Source: Gymnopilus junonius (taxonomy: Eukaryota > Basidiomycota > Agaricomycetes > Agaricales > Galerinaceae). Taken from it: a stretch of 64,000 nt of DNA. Positions 22,331 through 33,272 of this stretch are shown piece by piece. Position numbers and translations under genes: made by a program. The notes under the pieces are model-generated. The model did not search any database. It had not been told where the DNA came from and saw nothing but the letters and a program-made list of their open reading frames with translations. The stretch lies in NCBI GenBank assembly GCA_015501075.1, contig JADNYJ010000005.1, positions 558,001 through 622,000 on the forward strand, in the 5' to 3' direction. The stretch's first letter is position 1; each line of letters starts with the position of its first letter.

Positions 22331-23945
22331 ATGCCTGCTGCCATGCTTCCAGATGTAAGTTTCCTGTTTGTCAGATTGAATCGATTACTCAGAACATCGT
22401 AGTATAATAATGACATGCCGGAGGTGATGTATGAGTGGGACGGTGCTCATATTATCCCCCCCTGCATGGACTTCAACTTCAAGGTGCTGCTTCAAGGCAG
22501 TGTATCCTGTGAAAAAGGCGATCTCGCAGATGACCTCTTCAGCCTTTCCCCTCTAACAAGCCCTGAATCATCCCCTACCACTACCCCCAATTCTACCCCA
22601 CCCCCATCCCCAAAGTTATCGCTGCAGCTCTTGCCAACCACCATGCCATCCCCACCCCCAACTTCACAACAGCATCAACCAGAAATGAATTCTGTGTTGC
22701 AAAGGCATCAGCTGAAGAAGCAGAAAGGTCATGCCAACCAGAAGAGGAGGCACATCGAAGAATGTGAAGAACGCTTCGGCAATACGATCCCCCCCAAGCA
22801 CTCTGAAGAAAAGTATGTCATGGCTGGAGAGCCTGTCTACACCTTTGCCAATACCAGAAATGCGGATGTTACAAGCACTAGCTACGCGGGCTTGGATGAT
22901 GGGTCTCACCTGCCAGCAATCTACTCCCTTGATGAGTTGGTGGGCATTGGGTCAAAGTTCCACTTCAATCTTCAAGAGTGGGATGGCGTGTAAGTGAGGT
23001 CTTTTCCCCCAACCTCCGTATACCCATCTCTTTCCCCTAGCACTCCTACACTGATTGTTGACATGGATGGCCGCATCATTGCCATCCTGGCTGGCTGCCC
23101 AGATGATGCAAATTGGGATCAAGTCCAAAGGAATGCCACTGCTCTCCTAGAAGAGACAAAATGCTGCTGCCGCCCTCCCACCAAGTCCTTCCACCACTGC
23201 CGTGGAGCGTTTACCACTCTACGCTGCGGCTTTTCTCATGGAGGGGGCCAGACGCACCCCCAGAACCTTGCTAACAGCAAGACCAACATGTGGCTCATAC
23301 AAGCTTTGAATGCCCGAATGCCCATCAAGAGGGTAGTGGGCTTTGGGTCTTGTAAGTTATTCTGGTTTATACTAGGCATTTGATGACACTTACACAAAAT
23401 ACTCAGCCATTTTCGAATCTTGGGCACCGCAGGTTCATGCATACTATGTTGAGAAACTTGGCGCCCTACAAAGACATGACCGTATGCTCAAACGGCCATT
23501 CCGGAATAGTGTGTTTCCCTCTACAACCTACAACCTGGGACCTCAGACCATTTGTTACCCCCATGTCGACTCCGCCAACCTTCCGTTCGGCTTCTGTGCA
23601 ATCATGGCCCTGGGTTCATATGACCCAAAGAAGGGTGGGCATTTAGTGTTATGGGAATGCAGTCTGGTTGTTGAGTTCCCCCCTGGCTCTACCGTTCTCA
23701 TCCCTTCCTCCATCCTCACCCATTCGAACACCCCAGTCTCTAAATCTGAAACTCGCTATTCCATGATGCAATATGCTGCTGGTGGTTTGTTTTGCTGGGT
23801 TGACCACGAATTTCAAAAAATGACCACTTTTCGAAAGTCGCGTACAGCTGCACAACTGGCCGCTTTGGACCGGCATAACTCGAATTGCTGGTCATTCAGA
23901 CTATCTCTTTTCCGCTGCCTTCCTTCAGTTAGCACAGCTTCATAG
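22331..23945 (+). CDS. TET/JBP-family 2-oxoglutarate/Fe(II) dioxygenase
   Basis: Four exons (22331-22354, 22403-22989, 23041-23351, 23407-23945) join in frame to 486 codons with GT-AG introns. The N-terminal part is Pro/Ser-rich. The catalytic double-stranded beta-helix is C-terminal: the HxD pair in ICYPHVDSANLPFG (H360, D362), the glycine turn at KKGGHLVLWE, the distal His in ILTHSNTPV (H413) and the 2OG-binding Arg in ETRYSMM (R424). Enzymes of this family oxidise 5-methylcytosine or thymine in DNA. Fungal members occur in expanded sets tied to KDZ transposons and, where tested, act on 5-methylcytosine. All ligands are present and there is no frameshift. Substrate and expression are inferred. 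The start at 22331 rests on a tiny first exon; 22415 is the alternative. Confidence 0.85.
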
Positions 23946-24829
23946 GCATTGGTTTGTGTTCATAGTTCTTGTAGCACGTTGATCTGTACATATGACATCA
24001 GAATTGTACTTTGTTTTGAAATGACATGATTCAGAGGACTAGAGAAAGTGTGAGCAGAAGGTCTGACAATCCCGTGGTGATTGTGTATTGCCTGCTAAAT
24101 GAGACCTTCAATATTTCCCCATTCCTAACCATTACTTGTAATAAAAATGGTTTGCATACCTTTAAGACACTACCCTAATGAAGACCTGACACGATTTCCA
24201 CCTCTGAAGTTGAAGCAGTATGGGTGACATAGAAAACAAGTCGAAGACATTGTAAAACCATGTTTAGACATCCCAATTCCTGGAAGGTTAGACGACTTTT
24301 CTTTGTACAAATTAATGAAGTGAATAATGTTAGGCAAATCTGTCAACAAATAAGGGTACTCTATTTCTCAAGTCCAGAAAGGACCGTAGCAGCAGAAACT
24401 GATCCATGAACATGAAGAAACTCATCGCCATGGTAATTCTTCAAACACCCATTTTTGGAAGGTGGACAAACTGGGCCACGGCATCCACAATTGCCCCCTT
24501 GGCTCAACTCAAGGTGAACTGGTTGCGAACCACTTGTCATAAGTCTGATTGCTACCATTATTCATCATTTTGATTTAAAGCATCACATCCTGAAAGTTGA
24601 AGCCCTGCAATATGGTGCCAACCCCAAATATTGCAGACAAGGAGAGAAGGCATGAAGCTCATCGGAAGTATTATGCTCAGTGAGTGGTACTAGATATTCG
24701 CGACGCTGGGTTCTGATCTTTATGGGTAGGAACATCAAGCAAGAAAGAAAAAGGAACAGAGATGGAGCAAAACAGTTTGCTTTTCTGAAATTTCCATCGA
24801 TGTTTTCAAGCCCTGCAGACTCATTATTA
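23946..24829. other. Spacer inside the KDZ element
   Basis: No convincing gene is seen. A short minus-strand frame at 24361-24558 is Cys-rich (GGNCGCRGPVCPPSKNGC) but has no upstream exon or match that I recognise. Confidence 0.35.
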
Positions 24830-25189
24830 TCATCAACAGTCGCCTGGCAAATGAAACTCCAGAAGCTCGCGAACAACATCTAATTCGTCACTGCCGCACT
24901 CAAGCAGAATATCGCATGGCCAATCGAATGCAACTAAAACTCAAATCTTGGCAGGACAGGTAATTAATCCAGATGTTCTTCACTCATTGAGTTGTTTGAT
25001 CTCATTTATGTACCCACAGGAAGGAAAAAAAATGGAGGCAATGTCAGGAGCAAGACGAGCGCAAATATGTGGCCCTCATGGAGCAAATTGGAGAGATCGA
25101 ACCACCAGTGGTTTGATGCGAAAACTGAGGCATACGTCCCTTCAAAGTATAAAGATCTTGTAGATAGGTACCAACACAATTTGCCCTGA
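24830..25189 (+). pseudogene. Coiled-coil fragment of a transposon-associated protein
   Basis: Plus-strand text reads RLANETPEAREQHLIRHCRT and AEYRMANRMQLKLKSWQDR. An intron-like gap follows, then KEKKWRQCQEQDERKYVALM and IGEIEPPVV. A frame change then leads to WFDAKTEAYVPSKYKDLVDR and a stop at 25189. Short basic, helical repeats with ETPEAR-like motifs are common in basidiomycete transposon proteins. It has no start codon in frame and appears to be a relic. Confidence 0.4.
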
Positions 25190-25592
25190 AATTTATTCAA
25201 GACCCAGAGCTGCAAGAATAGATCTCCTGGCTGCATCCAGCTTGTTAGAAGCCAAAAGGCGTTAGGTTCTGAATTTTCTCAGCATTTTTTTGATTGAGAA
25301 TCTCTTGAAAGATGTAAGTTCGAGATCTCAGACTATATTCAGGGTAATCAAAACATCGTGGAGGCTTTTAAGATGACATATGAAAGCTTAAATAAAAAAA
25401 ACCCTGGCAACAAGTTCAGCCCATGGACAAAGAGGGGTATAGCGGCTGTGCGCCACTGACAGTTGACTGTGAGCTGGCAAACAGAGCTGTACATAAGTGA
25501 GAAAATGGGGGTATAGCAATTCAAAACCAACACAGGGAAGGCTAAGAGTCGTAAATCAGAGAGGGAGAAAGGCAGTGGAATATGGCATTATT

Positions 25593-27844
25593 CTAATAAG
25601 AAAAAATCGGTTGCAACAAGTGAGTTCCTATCAGAAGATCAGAAAAATCAAACAGAATCTTGCGGGGGTATGGGGCTTCCGCATTGTAGTCATTGCCGCT
25701 GCCATCTTGAGAAGCATTGAACAAACATTCAGTTTCAGCAAGTACAATGCAGATTTTGGGGAAGAGTTCTTCATCTCCATAGTCAGTTAAGTGGTCAAAT
25801 TCAGTGTCATTCGGAAACCTGGCGCTGGCACCAGCGGTAGTCAAAACAGGTGTGCTGGTGAAGAAAGAAAATCCTGGAGGAGAGGGGGCAAATTCATGTT
25901 GATCCTCTGGGTCTTCTAATGGAAAAAGAGGTATGAATGGGCATTGGTTGGGTTGTGGAGGCGTAGGTGGCAATGCTTCATCATCTTCATGTTCAGGAGT
26001 TTGCCTAGCCCAAGTCCTCTCCGGAGAATCCAAATCAGAGCCAGCTTCCTCAGAGGCCTTCCTTTTGCGAGGTACAGAAGACGTGGAGGAGGCAGTGGAA
26101 GTCAGCGTTCCTGACTCAGAACCAGAAGAAACGTCAATGGGACCATCAGGCATGCGAGAAACCAGAGATGACAGCGCAGAGAGCAGAAATACAGTCCGAG
26201 TTTGGACCCCAGTACTGGAATAAGTTCTACTGTGAGTTCCAGGTTGGTTAGCAGGAGCATCTGGGTTAGGCGCGGAAGGCCTGGGAGGAGGCGAAACTGT
26301 GGTTGCAGGTTGGTTGATGGTCAGGTCACAATTTTGAACTTGAGATGGTGTGGTAGGGCATGTTGCCCAGTTCGGAACAGGAGGCTGCAGAGCAGAAGTG
26401 GCATCAATGTTGCAAGTCGGTGTAGGTTCAGCAATACGAGGGGCTGGATGGGCAGTTTGAGCTGGCTGGGCAGCAGCTGTATCGCCACCAGTGTGGATTG
26501 AGTTAGATTGAGCAGGCCGATTCGTCCAGTTTGGGATGAAGCCCGGCCTAGTAATGAGACCCAGTGGAATGTCAGGTGGAAGAGCCGTCCGATTGCCAGT
26601 AGAATTTGTAGGTTGACCCTGCATCATGCCATTTGATGAAGTTGCTGAGATATTTGTTTGCCATGGACCTGGAGTATCTGCAGTGATCCTTGGCACTGTG
26701 GTAGCTAATGCATGATCAGGGTTCGAGGCTCGCCATTGCCTGTAAGCTTCAATAAGCCGCATGGAGGTATAGTTCATGACCCCGATTTGGTCCCTAGATT
26801 CAGAAGTTCCTCCAGCTGTTGGCTGCCATACTGCAGTACTATTGCTGGCTGATTGATTTCGAGGCGGCGTAGGCATATCGACATTGATGGGATTCTCGAT
26901 ACTCTGCCCAGGGGATGGAGTCACCATACAACCAGCTGAAGCTGAAGCTGTCAATGCTGGTTGCCTATGTTGAGCCCTCGGAGGCATAGCTGGCATTGAA
27001 AACGGGTTGCGATGAGCTTCTCCCAACCTCAAGGCTACGTCATTCTCACCATCGGGAGTGGCAGGAGCAGCAGGAGGGGTACAGGCAGCAGGAGTGGTAG
27101 GAGGACCAGCAGGGGTGCTGCGAGGAGCAGGAGTTGGAGTAGGGGGGACCAACACTACAGGACGTGGGCTGCATTGCAGTGTAGGGGTCATTGACTGGTG
27201 GAGTCGATGTGCGAGGGCTCTTGCACTGGGCTGAGTGATCGAGCACTTGTTTTGCTGGTACATCCTCCTATAATGATGATAAGCTTCTGCCCAGCTATTG
27301 AAGCGGACCGTGGTGGAATGTTGGAACCCGCTGGTGGCTTCCTCAGCATCATCCCTGATTAAAAGGCGATTTAGTTGATGTTTATGAAGAAGTAGCTTTT
27401 GACATACCAATTGTTGAAAATACCAATGGCGCCACCTCGAATGGCGCACCAGAAGATCTTGGAACCGCAGTAGTAATCGGGGTCCATTCGCATTGGGTGA
27501 GGTGGCGAAAGAGACGATACATTGGGATTAGTCCTGTCGCTACCCATGTCCAAGGTGGTGGTCTCGTCGTCACCATCATCATCATTGTCTTGCTCAACTG
27601 CAATGAACGATAAATATCAGTGAATGGCACGGGCTTTAGAGTAAGTCATACCTAGGTCAGAAAGACCTGCAGTGTCTTCAACACCATTAGTACCAGCGGG
27701 TTGAGAGACGTTCATGGAATCAAAGACACTCGCAGTATTAGATGCATTGCTGACAGCACCTGGTTGAGCTTGGCCACCAGTGGCAGAAGAAGAGTCGTGG
27801 TGAGGGGGTGCTTCACCTGTACGGTTGTCACGGGGAGGTTTCAT
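25593..27844 (-). CDS. Viroplasmin/RNase H1-N-like domain protein of the KDZ element
   Basis: Three minus-strand exons start at an ATG at 27844 (MKPPRDNRTGEAPPHHDSS). Exon 2 (about 27600-27410) and the start of exon 3 encode FWCAIRGGAIGIFNNW, then DDAEEATSGFQHSTTVRFNS and WAEAYHHYRRMY. This matches the pattern of the RNase H1 N-terminal (viroplasmin-like) hybrid-binding domain: aromatic strand, GIF..W, E..TSGF, then F.SW.EA. After it come about 550 residues of Pro/Ser/Thr-rich low-complexity sequence and an acidic C-terminus. That domain binds RNA-DNA hybrids or double-stranded RNA in other proteins. Its role in a DNA transposon is unknown. The frame is open throughout, so it may be intact. 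Confidence 0.6.
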
Positions 27845-28477
27845 CTTTGCAGAAAATATGTCTGGATCTCGAAAGCCTAAATAATAAAAAGAGCAAGATA
27901 GGGATGATACATACGGAGGAAAAAGTTTGGATGGCTTTGTTTACATGCTTGCTTTGCCCCTCTGTCTTCCAGGAAATGAACCAACAGGGTTTGGGGCAAT
28001 AGAAATAGGACAAACCAGGGCCGTTAGTGAACCAGGTGGGCGAACTAGGTAGATATGAACCTATGCCACCAATGGGTGGTATAAACAGTTTGTCCACATT
28101 TCGACTTGATATCCATTTTGCTGGATTTCCCTTTTCAGTTCTGAATGCGTCGCATCTCGAAAAAAAAAGAACATGAAAAGTACCTGTATAAGGCATGTCT
28201 TTTCCCTTCTGTTGCATCATTTATGGGCTAAAGACCCATATCTTACAGATCATTCCTGTCTTCAAGCTTCTTTTGCCTCAGATACAAAGGGCTTGTATGT
28301 CGAGTTTCGATGCAAATTGAATGCCTTCTAAGCTACTCAACTGGTGAATCTCATCCCCTTCCTGGCATTCCTGCAAACTCCTTCTGACCCATAGTCACAC
28401 CTAGAATGATATACAACTGTGAGTTCCCATTCAGTTAATCATACTAAATTTGCTTGACTTAGTTTGTGCAGGTTAAA
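27845..28477. promoter_or_regulatory. Divergent intergenic region, second gene pair of the KDZ element
   Basis: These 633 bp separate the start of the viroplasmin-like gene (minus) from the start of the next gene (plus), and so must hold both promoters. I see no clear TATA box or coding region. Confidence 0.4.
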
Positions 28478-31233
28478 ATGGTTAATCCTGGCACATTTCG
28501 TGGGGCCAGAAAGGACTTTCTGGTTGGCGAAAAAGTGTCTTATGCCACTGCAGTAGTCGGAGGTTACAAGGCAGATGCTCTCGCCATCATTCAGTGACGT
28601 TACTTCAAGAGATTCCCTATAGACCTTCCTCACAAGAAGAGCTGAGCGAGGAGTTTTTGAATTCAGTGGACGATAATATGCCAGACCCAGATATAGAACC
28701 ACCAAAAGAAAATGAAATGGATGCAGCAGAGTTTGGAGCTAAGATGAAGATACTTGAAGAGAGGCAGAAGTTGATTGCTTATCAGAAAGCGGTAAGTTGT
28801 GCTTGTTTTGTTTATTGATGATGGGCTTACAAGTCACAGCAAATCAAAAGATGGTTTGCTTATCAGTACATGAAAGATCACGAGCCAGACTCCGACTCCT
28901 CAAAAGACGATGCATATTGCGCCCTCTTACAAAAACTCACCAGCATTGGTGTGCCACGTCCATGTTTGAAAACGGCAAGCAACATCTGGAGAAAATCTTT
29001 TTGCGATGAAATCGAGGTCGAAGCAAAGCGACATGTCACAGGCGCGAATGACAACAAGAAGAAGAAACTGGCATCTGTTCGTCAAAGGGTGGCGAGCGAG
29101 TTGTATGCCAACTGACTATGGAGGAGAAGAAGCATTGGGAGCATGAGGCAGAGGAGGAACACAAGGAGGCTCTCCAGAAATGGGACAAGGTTGTCAATGG
29201 AGAACCCTCCACACTGCCTGCCGATCATCAATGGTATGATTCCTTTAGTATCGAATTGTGGCACCTCTGACTTCCTTTTAATAGTTGTATTTATGGGCTA
29301 GCAAAGTTCATTCAGCCCATTCTCGATGGGATCTGCTTGGCCACAGGGTGGAAGTGTTCCCTCATTGCTGGGGGACCAGAGCCAGCTAGGGCGGGTCATT
29401 TGAACATAATGTTGTAAGTCAGTATCTTTCATTTCGAAACCCAAACTCCCTCACTTTGAATACCTAGTTTCCATTCCGGCACTATTACCAGTGATATCAA
29501 GATGAACTTTGGTTGTGCAGAACGCCCACATTACAAGAAGTATATTCTTCCTATCTATGGCAATTTCTTGCTCAAGTGCTATAGTAAGTTATGCTGTTTT
29601 CCCTTGAGCCTCCTCCTTCTGATTCTCTTTAGCCATGGAAGAGTGTCGCTCCTCAGCTTTACCCTCAGATGATGATGATGAAAGTTTCAAAATGGATGAA
29701 GAGGAACTCGAGAAGGCTGGTGTAAATCTGGACGCTGCCCCAGAACAACCTCGCTCATCTACTAGTCCCTCACCCAATCCAGCAAACCAGCAGTCTCCAG
29801 GTGCCTCTGACCCCCTGCTGAACAACTTTGCCTCTCCCCCTGAAGGACAAGATAGCACAGCTCAGCCCAATGCTACTCCCTCGGCTCCTTCCCCTCCCGA
29901 TGTCACATCAACTGCTGCTCATACCTCAAGCTTGTCATCCAAAGATGGGTCTGCATCGCAGCAACCTGTTCCTCCTTCAGAAACACAGATCAGCATGCCA
30001 AGTGCCCATGCGGCATCTTCGACACCCTCAATTTACATTGCCATACCCTCTCCCTCTGCTGCAATGCCAACCTCTGATCATGGAAAGGAAACATTACCCA
30101 AGGTCCCACCTGTGACTGATGCCAAGGCTCCTCAAGTAATCACTACAACTTCCAAATCCAACTCAACAGCAGAAGTTCGCCCACTTCCTCTCCCTTCCTC
30201 ACACCATCGTCTCCCAACATCAAACACAGTAATCTCAGCCTCTGCAATTCAACAATCCAGTGGCCCCCCATCCGCACCTTCTCTTCCTCGCTCTCCACCA
30301 CAGTCTCCACCATGGTCTCCTCCATGATCCCCACCACGGTCTCCTCCATGATCCCTGCCACGGTCTCCTCCATGGTCTCCTCCACAATCCCCACCATGGT
30401 CTCCTCCACAGCCTATGGATTCGACCTCAGAATCTCCTCAGCCTATGCAGGACATATCCCATATGAAGGCCTTGGATGGTCCCAGGGATAAGAATGCAGA
30501 CGCTTCGCCCAGTGGCACCGAACCCTCTCCAGACGATGACACTGATATCTCATCTGGTTCTCGCCATTCAACCCATTGAACCCATCCTCACAAGTCCGAT
30601 ACACAGCAGGCACTGGACCCCATGCCACCCATGGCTGTTATTCTGACCAAACGCACCCTCGAAAACAAGGATATCGATTCTGAGGCAGAAGGGAGTGGGG
30701 AGTCGGCATCAAAGCATCGTAAGGATGAATCTGTTTCGACTGCCAGCATGACTCTGAGAACACCCGCATGGTTTATGAAGTCATACAACTGGTTGAAATC
30801 GGAAGGACTGGGTGAGGAGTGGTTGTCGCTTGTGGACACATGGAGGATGTTTGAAGAACAGTCGGCATTTGAACAGGTTGCATACCTAGGCAGCAAGGAC
30901 AGGCCTGATGTTGTAGGCCAGTGGATTGCACGTGCCCGTTCAATGATGTGGAGGCCACAAATCGACAACATCAAGCAGTTAGAAAAGAAGTTTCAGGCTT
31001 GGTGGACATCCTTACAACTGGAGTGGTGAATCGTGGAGGGAGTTATTGATGGCAAGTCGATGGAGGGGGATTGGGAGTGCTTAAGGTGGCCTGGTGTGAA
31101 TGGACTCCACAGCGTCATGGTAGCCCTCTTCTACTGGGGTGTGACTATCAAAGGGAAGGGAAGGACTCGAGCTCCATGGCTAGGTGCAGTGGAGGACTGC
31201 ACTTGGGTCCTTGTTCAGCTCCGAGATGTCTGA
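28478..31233 (+). pseudogene. Transposon-associated gene with several TGA stops
   Basis: An ATG at 28478 opens MVNPGTFRGARKDFLVGEKV, the typical N-terminus of a family found next to transposases in Agaricomycetes. Later blocks are YFKRFPIDLPH, EEFLNSVDDNMPDPDIEPP, LIAGGPEPARAGHLNIM, MNFGCAERPHYKKYILPIYG, a Pro/Ser-rich middle and a C-terminus with WWTSLQLEW and GVNGLHSVMVALFYWGV. In-frame TGA codons lie at 28595, 30325, 30349, 30577 and 31027, and there is a one-base shift near 28612. Most of the stops replace an expected Arg, which suits CGA-to-TGA change. I know the family only as uncharacterised. It is not functional as read here. Confidence 0.65.
30290..30415 (+). repeat. Short tandem repeats coding SPP(R/W/Q) units
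   Basis: Units of about 12 and 24 bp, such as CCACGGTCTCCTCCATGATC, repeat at least six times and would encode Ser-Pro-Pro-X repeats in the middle of the decayed gene. Two of the units carry the TGA stops. Confidence 0.7.
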
Positions 31234-31438
31234 TTTGGATGTTTGCAATGCCCCTATGATGCCCAGCCTACTCTCAAGTAACCCTATGCTATTCCATAGT
31301 AATTCCTGTATATTTCGTCGCCTTTTTATGATTATTTACTATTTGGCATTTGAGACCTAAGATCCATGCTGTATATGCACGCAATGCGATGGCTAGACAA
31401 TCCGAAGTATGCCAGTCATGATTTACCATTGAGGAACA

Positions 31439-32369
31439 TCATCCAACTTGTAAGTCATTAATCCATCCCTAGACGGTCATTTTTCACACAAAAAAAAAGT
31501 TATATGTATTCAATAACTACATATCTACCCTAAGGTACGATAAAAATGCGAATAACAGGCGGGAGCATGCTATAACCCACCCAAGGAGCCCAGAAGGGCG
31601 GGAGGGCAGGCGGGGAGGGCGGGTACTGCATTTGGAACCAACCTGGTTCCTAGGTACAATGCCGAGGGCCGGCAGGCACAGGATGATGCATCAATGGAAG
31701 GCAAATCTGGTGCCTAGCCCGAGGCCTCTAATTTTAGTGTATCATCCCAAATAAGAAGGATCTAAGAATAGATGGACTCATGGGATCTGTATTTATATTC
31801 ATTTTAGGTACCTCCCGCCCCTCCGTTGGGGTGACCAACATCCCAGATGGTGAGCACACCTTATTTGAGGCTTATTGAGGCTTTTACCCCACCCAAAACA
31901 GCCAGCAGCATGGCGGGATAGTGCGAACACTATGTGGGATGGTGTGTTGGGGTCTCAGGCACCAATGGCACGCGCTGCATCAGCAAGTCGGCCATTTACT
32001 TTTTAGCTTTTCCACTTTTTCAGCCAATTCTTCGAAAATTTAATATGTCGTATGATCAGTAATTGCAAAATTTTGCATCGATTCACGTCCTGTGCTGCGA
32101 TTCGTGATACAGAGAATTGATTTCATGATCCTCTTCAGCTCTGGCCTTCCTGAACATTTGGTACAAAGTCTGTGCTTTTTGGCAATCCGGGCCCAGATTC
32201 TGATGGTCAGCTTTTCGTCCCTTTTATTACCTTTTTTAGCTTGTACAAGCGAAAAAAAGCTAATGGCCAAAGTGCCGATGTGGCCCCCCTCTTAGGCCTA
32301 TAAGGCGCGAATAGCCAGCTGGCTGTACTGCCAACTGATGTCAGAGATCAATCCTACTATTTAATCAGT
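31439..32369 (-). repeat. Right terminal inverted repeat of the KDZ-TET element
   Basis: This is the inverse of 16777-17401. It is 931 bp long because a 303-bp MITE and its 2-bp duplication sit inside it. Without these it is 626 bp, one base longer than the left arm. Confidence 0.9.
31978..32280. mobile_element. 303-bp MITE inside the right inverted repeat
   Basis: The ends are CATCAGCAAGTCGGCCATT and the inverse of CATCGGCACTTTGGCCATT. The left arm of the KDZ element shows the empty site GCGCTGGCCC. Here it is GCGCTG, insert, TGGCCC, so TG is duplicated. The insert has no gene. The superfamily is unclear from a 2-bp TG duplication. Confidence 0.8.
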
Positions 32370-32371
32370 TA

Positions 32372-33272
32372 GTCTGATCTCATGCTTCACCCGGGCATCT
32401 ACAGGTGTTCACTGCATCACAGGAGTGCTCAAATAAAGCACTATAAAAGTCCAAGAAATCGATAGAAACTGCCATCCTAACTTGCTCAGGAGCCATTGGA
32501 AACAGGCCATGACACACAAGAATCTGGCTGAGAAGCTGGCATGAACAATGCTTCACCTCAATGGTGGTAAAATCTATAACAAAATTCATTAGAACGAATA
32601 GGTACACAGTGAGTTTAGGCTGAAAAACATATGGTCGAAGTAAAGACAGAGGATGCTCGTCTGCTTTGTCTCACACAGCAAGGGCTCGTGGTTGCATACA
32701 CCTTTCAAATCCTCTCCAGCCAGCTGAGAAACCTTGCCCATGGAATCTGCCATATAGGCAAGAAGTGGTTCCAGCAACATCAGAAGAAGGGCCTGCCATT
32801 TAGCATAGAGAGCGATGGTGGCCTGATCAGGAGTCAAGTGCTTTTTCTTAGGAGACACCTTAATCGTCGCCGATTCACCTGCAGCTAGCTCGGGAGGTTC
32901 GATGTCTTGTATGACATCCTCCCACAGGTCATCGTTGTTGTCGTGTGTGATGTGGGGTTGATCCGTTTCCATGCTATCACCTGGGCTGGTGCCAATGGGG
33001 TTTGATAAAGAGCCAGTGATACTATCGTCTGGGCTGGAGCCGATGGGGTTTGATAATGAGCCATTGGATGGTGAAGGAAAGAGGAGTTGGTCCAGCTCCT
33101 TCTGAAGTCATTGTTGTTTGTTGTCTAGATCCAAGAAGGATACGGCTTTCTGCTGCATTTTTCTTTTGGGAGCATGCTTTTGAGGACTGACCAAGTGACA
33201 TCCTGGACCTGTGCTTGAGGCAAGTTGCCAGGCGCAGTATCTGGATAGTTGGCCACTCATCTTCATTGACAT
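32372..33272 (-). pseudogene. CxC1-type KDZ transposase, 5' part (displaced exons)
   Basis: Minus-strand exons give the N-terminal half of the gene whose rest is at 12821-16776. They hold a Ser/Pro-rich start, SNPIGSSPDDS-like repeats, a helical WQALLLMLLEPLLAYM, the CxC1-type cysteines (GVCNHEPLLC, then EVKHCSCQLL) and CHGLFPMAPEQVRMAVS then FYSALFEHSCDAVN. The last exon ends with a GTGAAG donor at 32390. The matching acceptor CTAG is at 16751, 15.6 kb away. An in-frame TGA near 33107 (after DLDNKQQ) shows that the gene was or became defective. The start is uncertain; the ATG at 33272 is a guess. Confidence 0.75.

Larger units (their letters stand above)
16777..32369. mobile_element. 15.6-kb KDZ DNA transposon carrying a TET/JBP gene
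   Basis: The element starts ACTGATTAAATAGTAGG and ends with its inverse, CCTACTATTTAATCAGT. The inverted repeats are 625 bp (16777-17401) and 626 bp once a later MITE is removed (31439-32369). TA is present on both outer sides (16775-16776 and 32370-32371). Inside are a CxC2-type KDZ transposase, a TET/JBP-family dioxygenase, a viroplasmin-like protein and a decayed transposon-associated gene, arranged as two divergent pairs. Linkage of KDZ transposases with TET/JBP genes is known from mushroom-forming fungi. The insertion splits another KDZ transposon. Confidence 0.85.

Noticed and set aside
24361..24558. Cys-rich minus-strand mini-protein (CGCRGPVCPPSKNGC)
   Set aside because: It is a single short frame with no flanking exons, promoter or family that I recognise; chance cannot be excluded.
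25933..27194. Plus-strand frames over the viroplasmin-like gene
   Set aside because: They lie opposite the Pro/Ser-rich coding frame, have no conserved text and are explained by codon composition.
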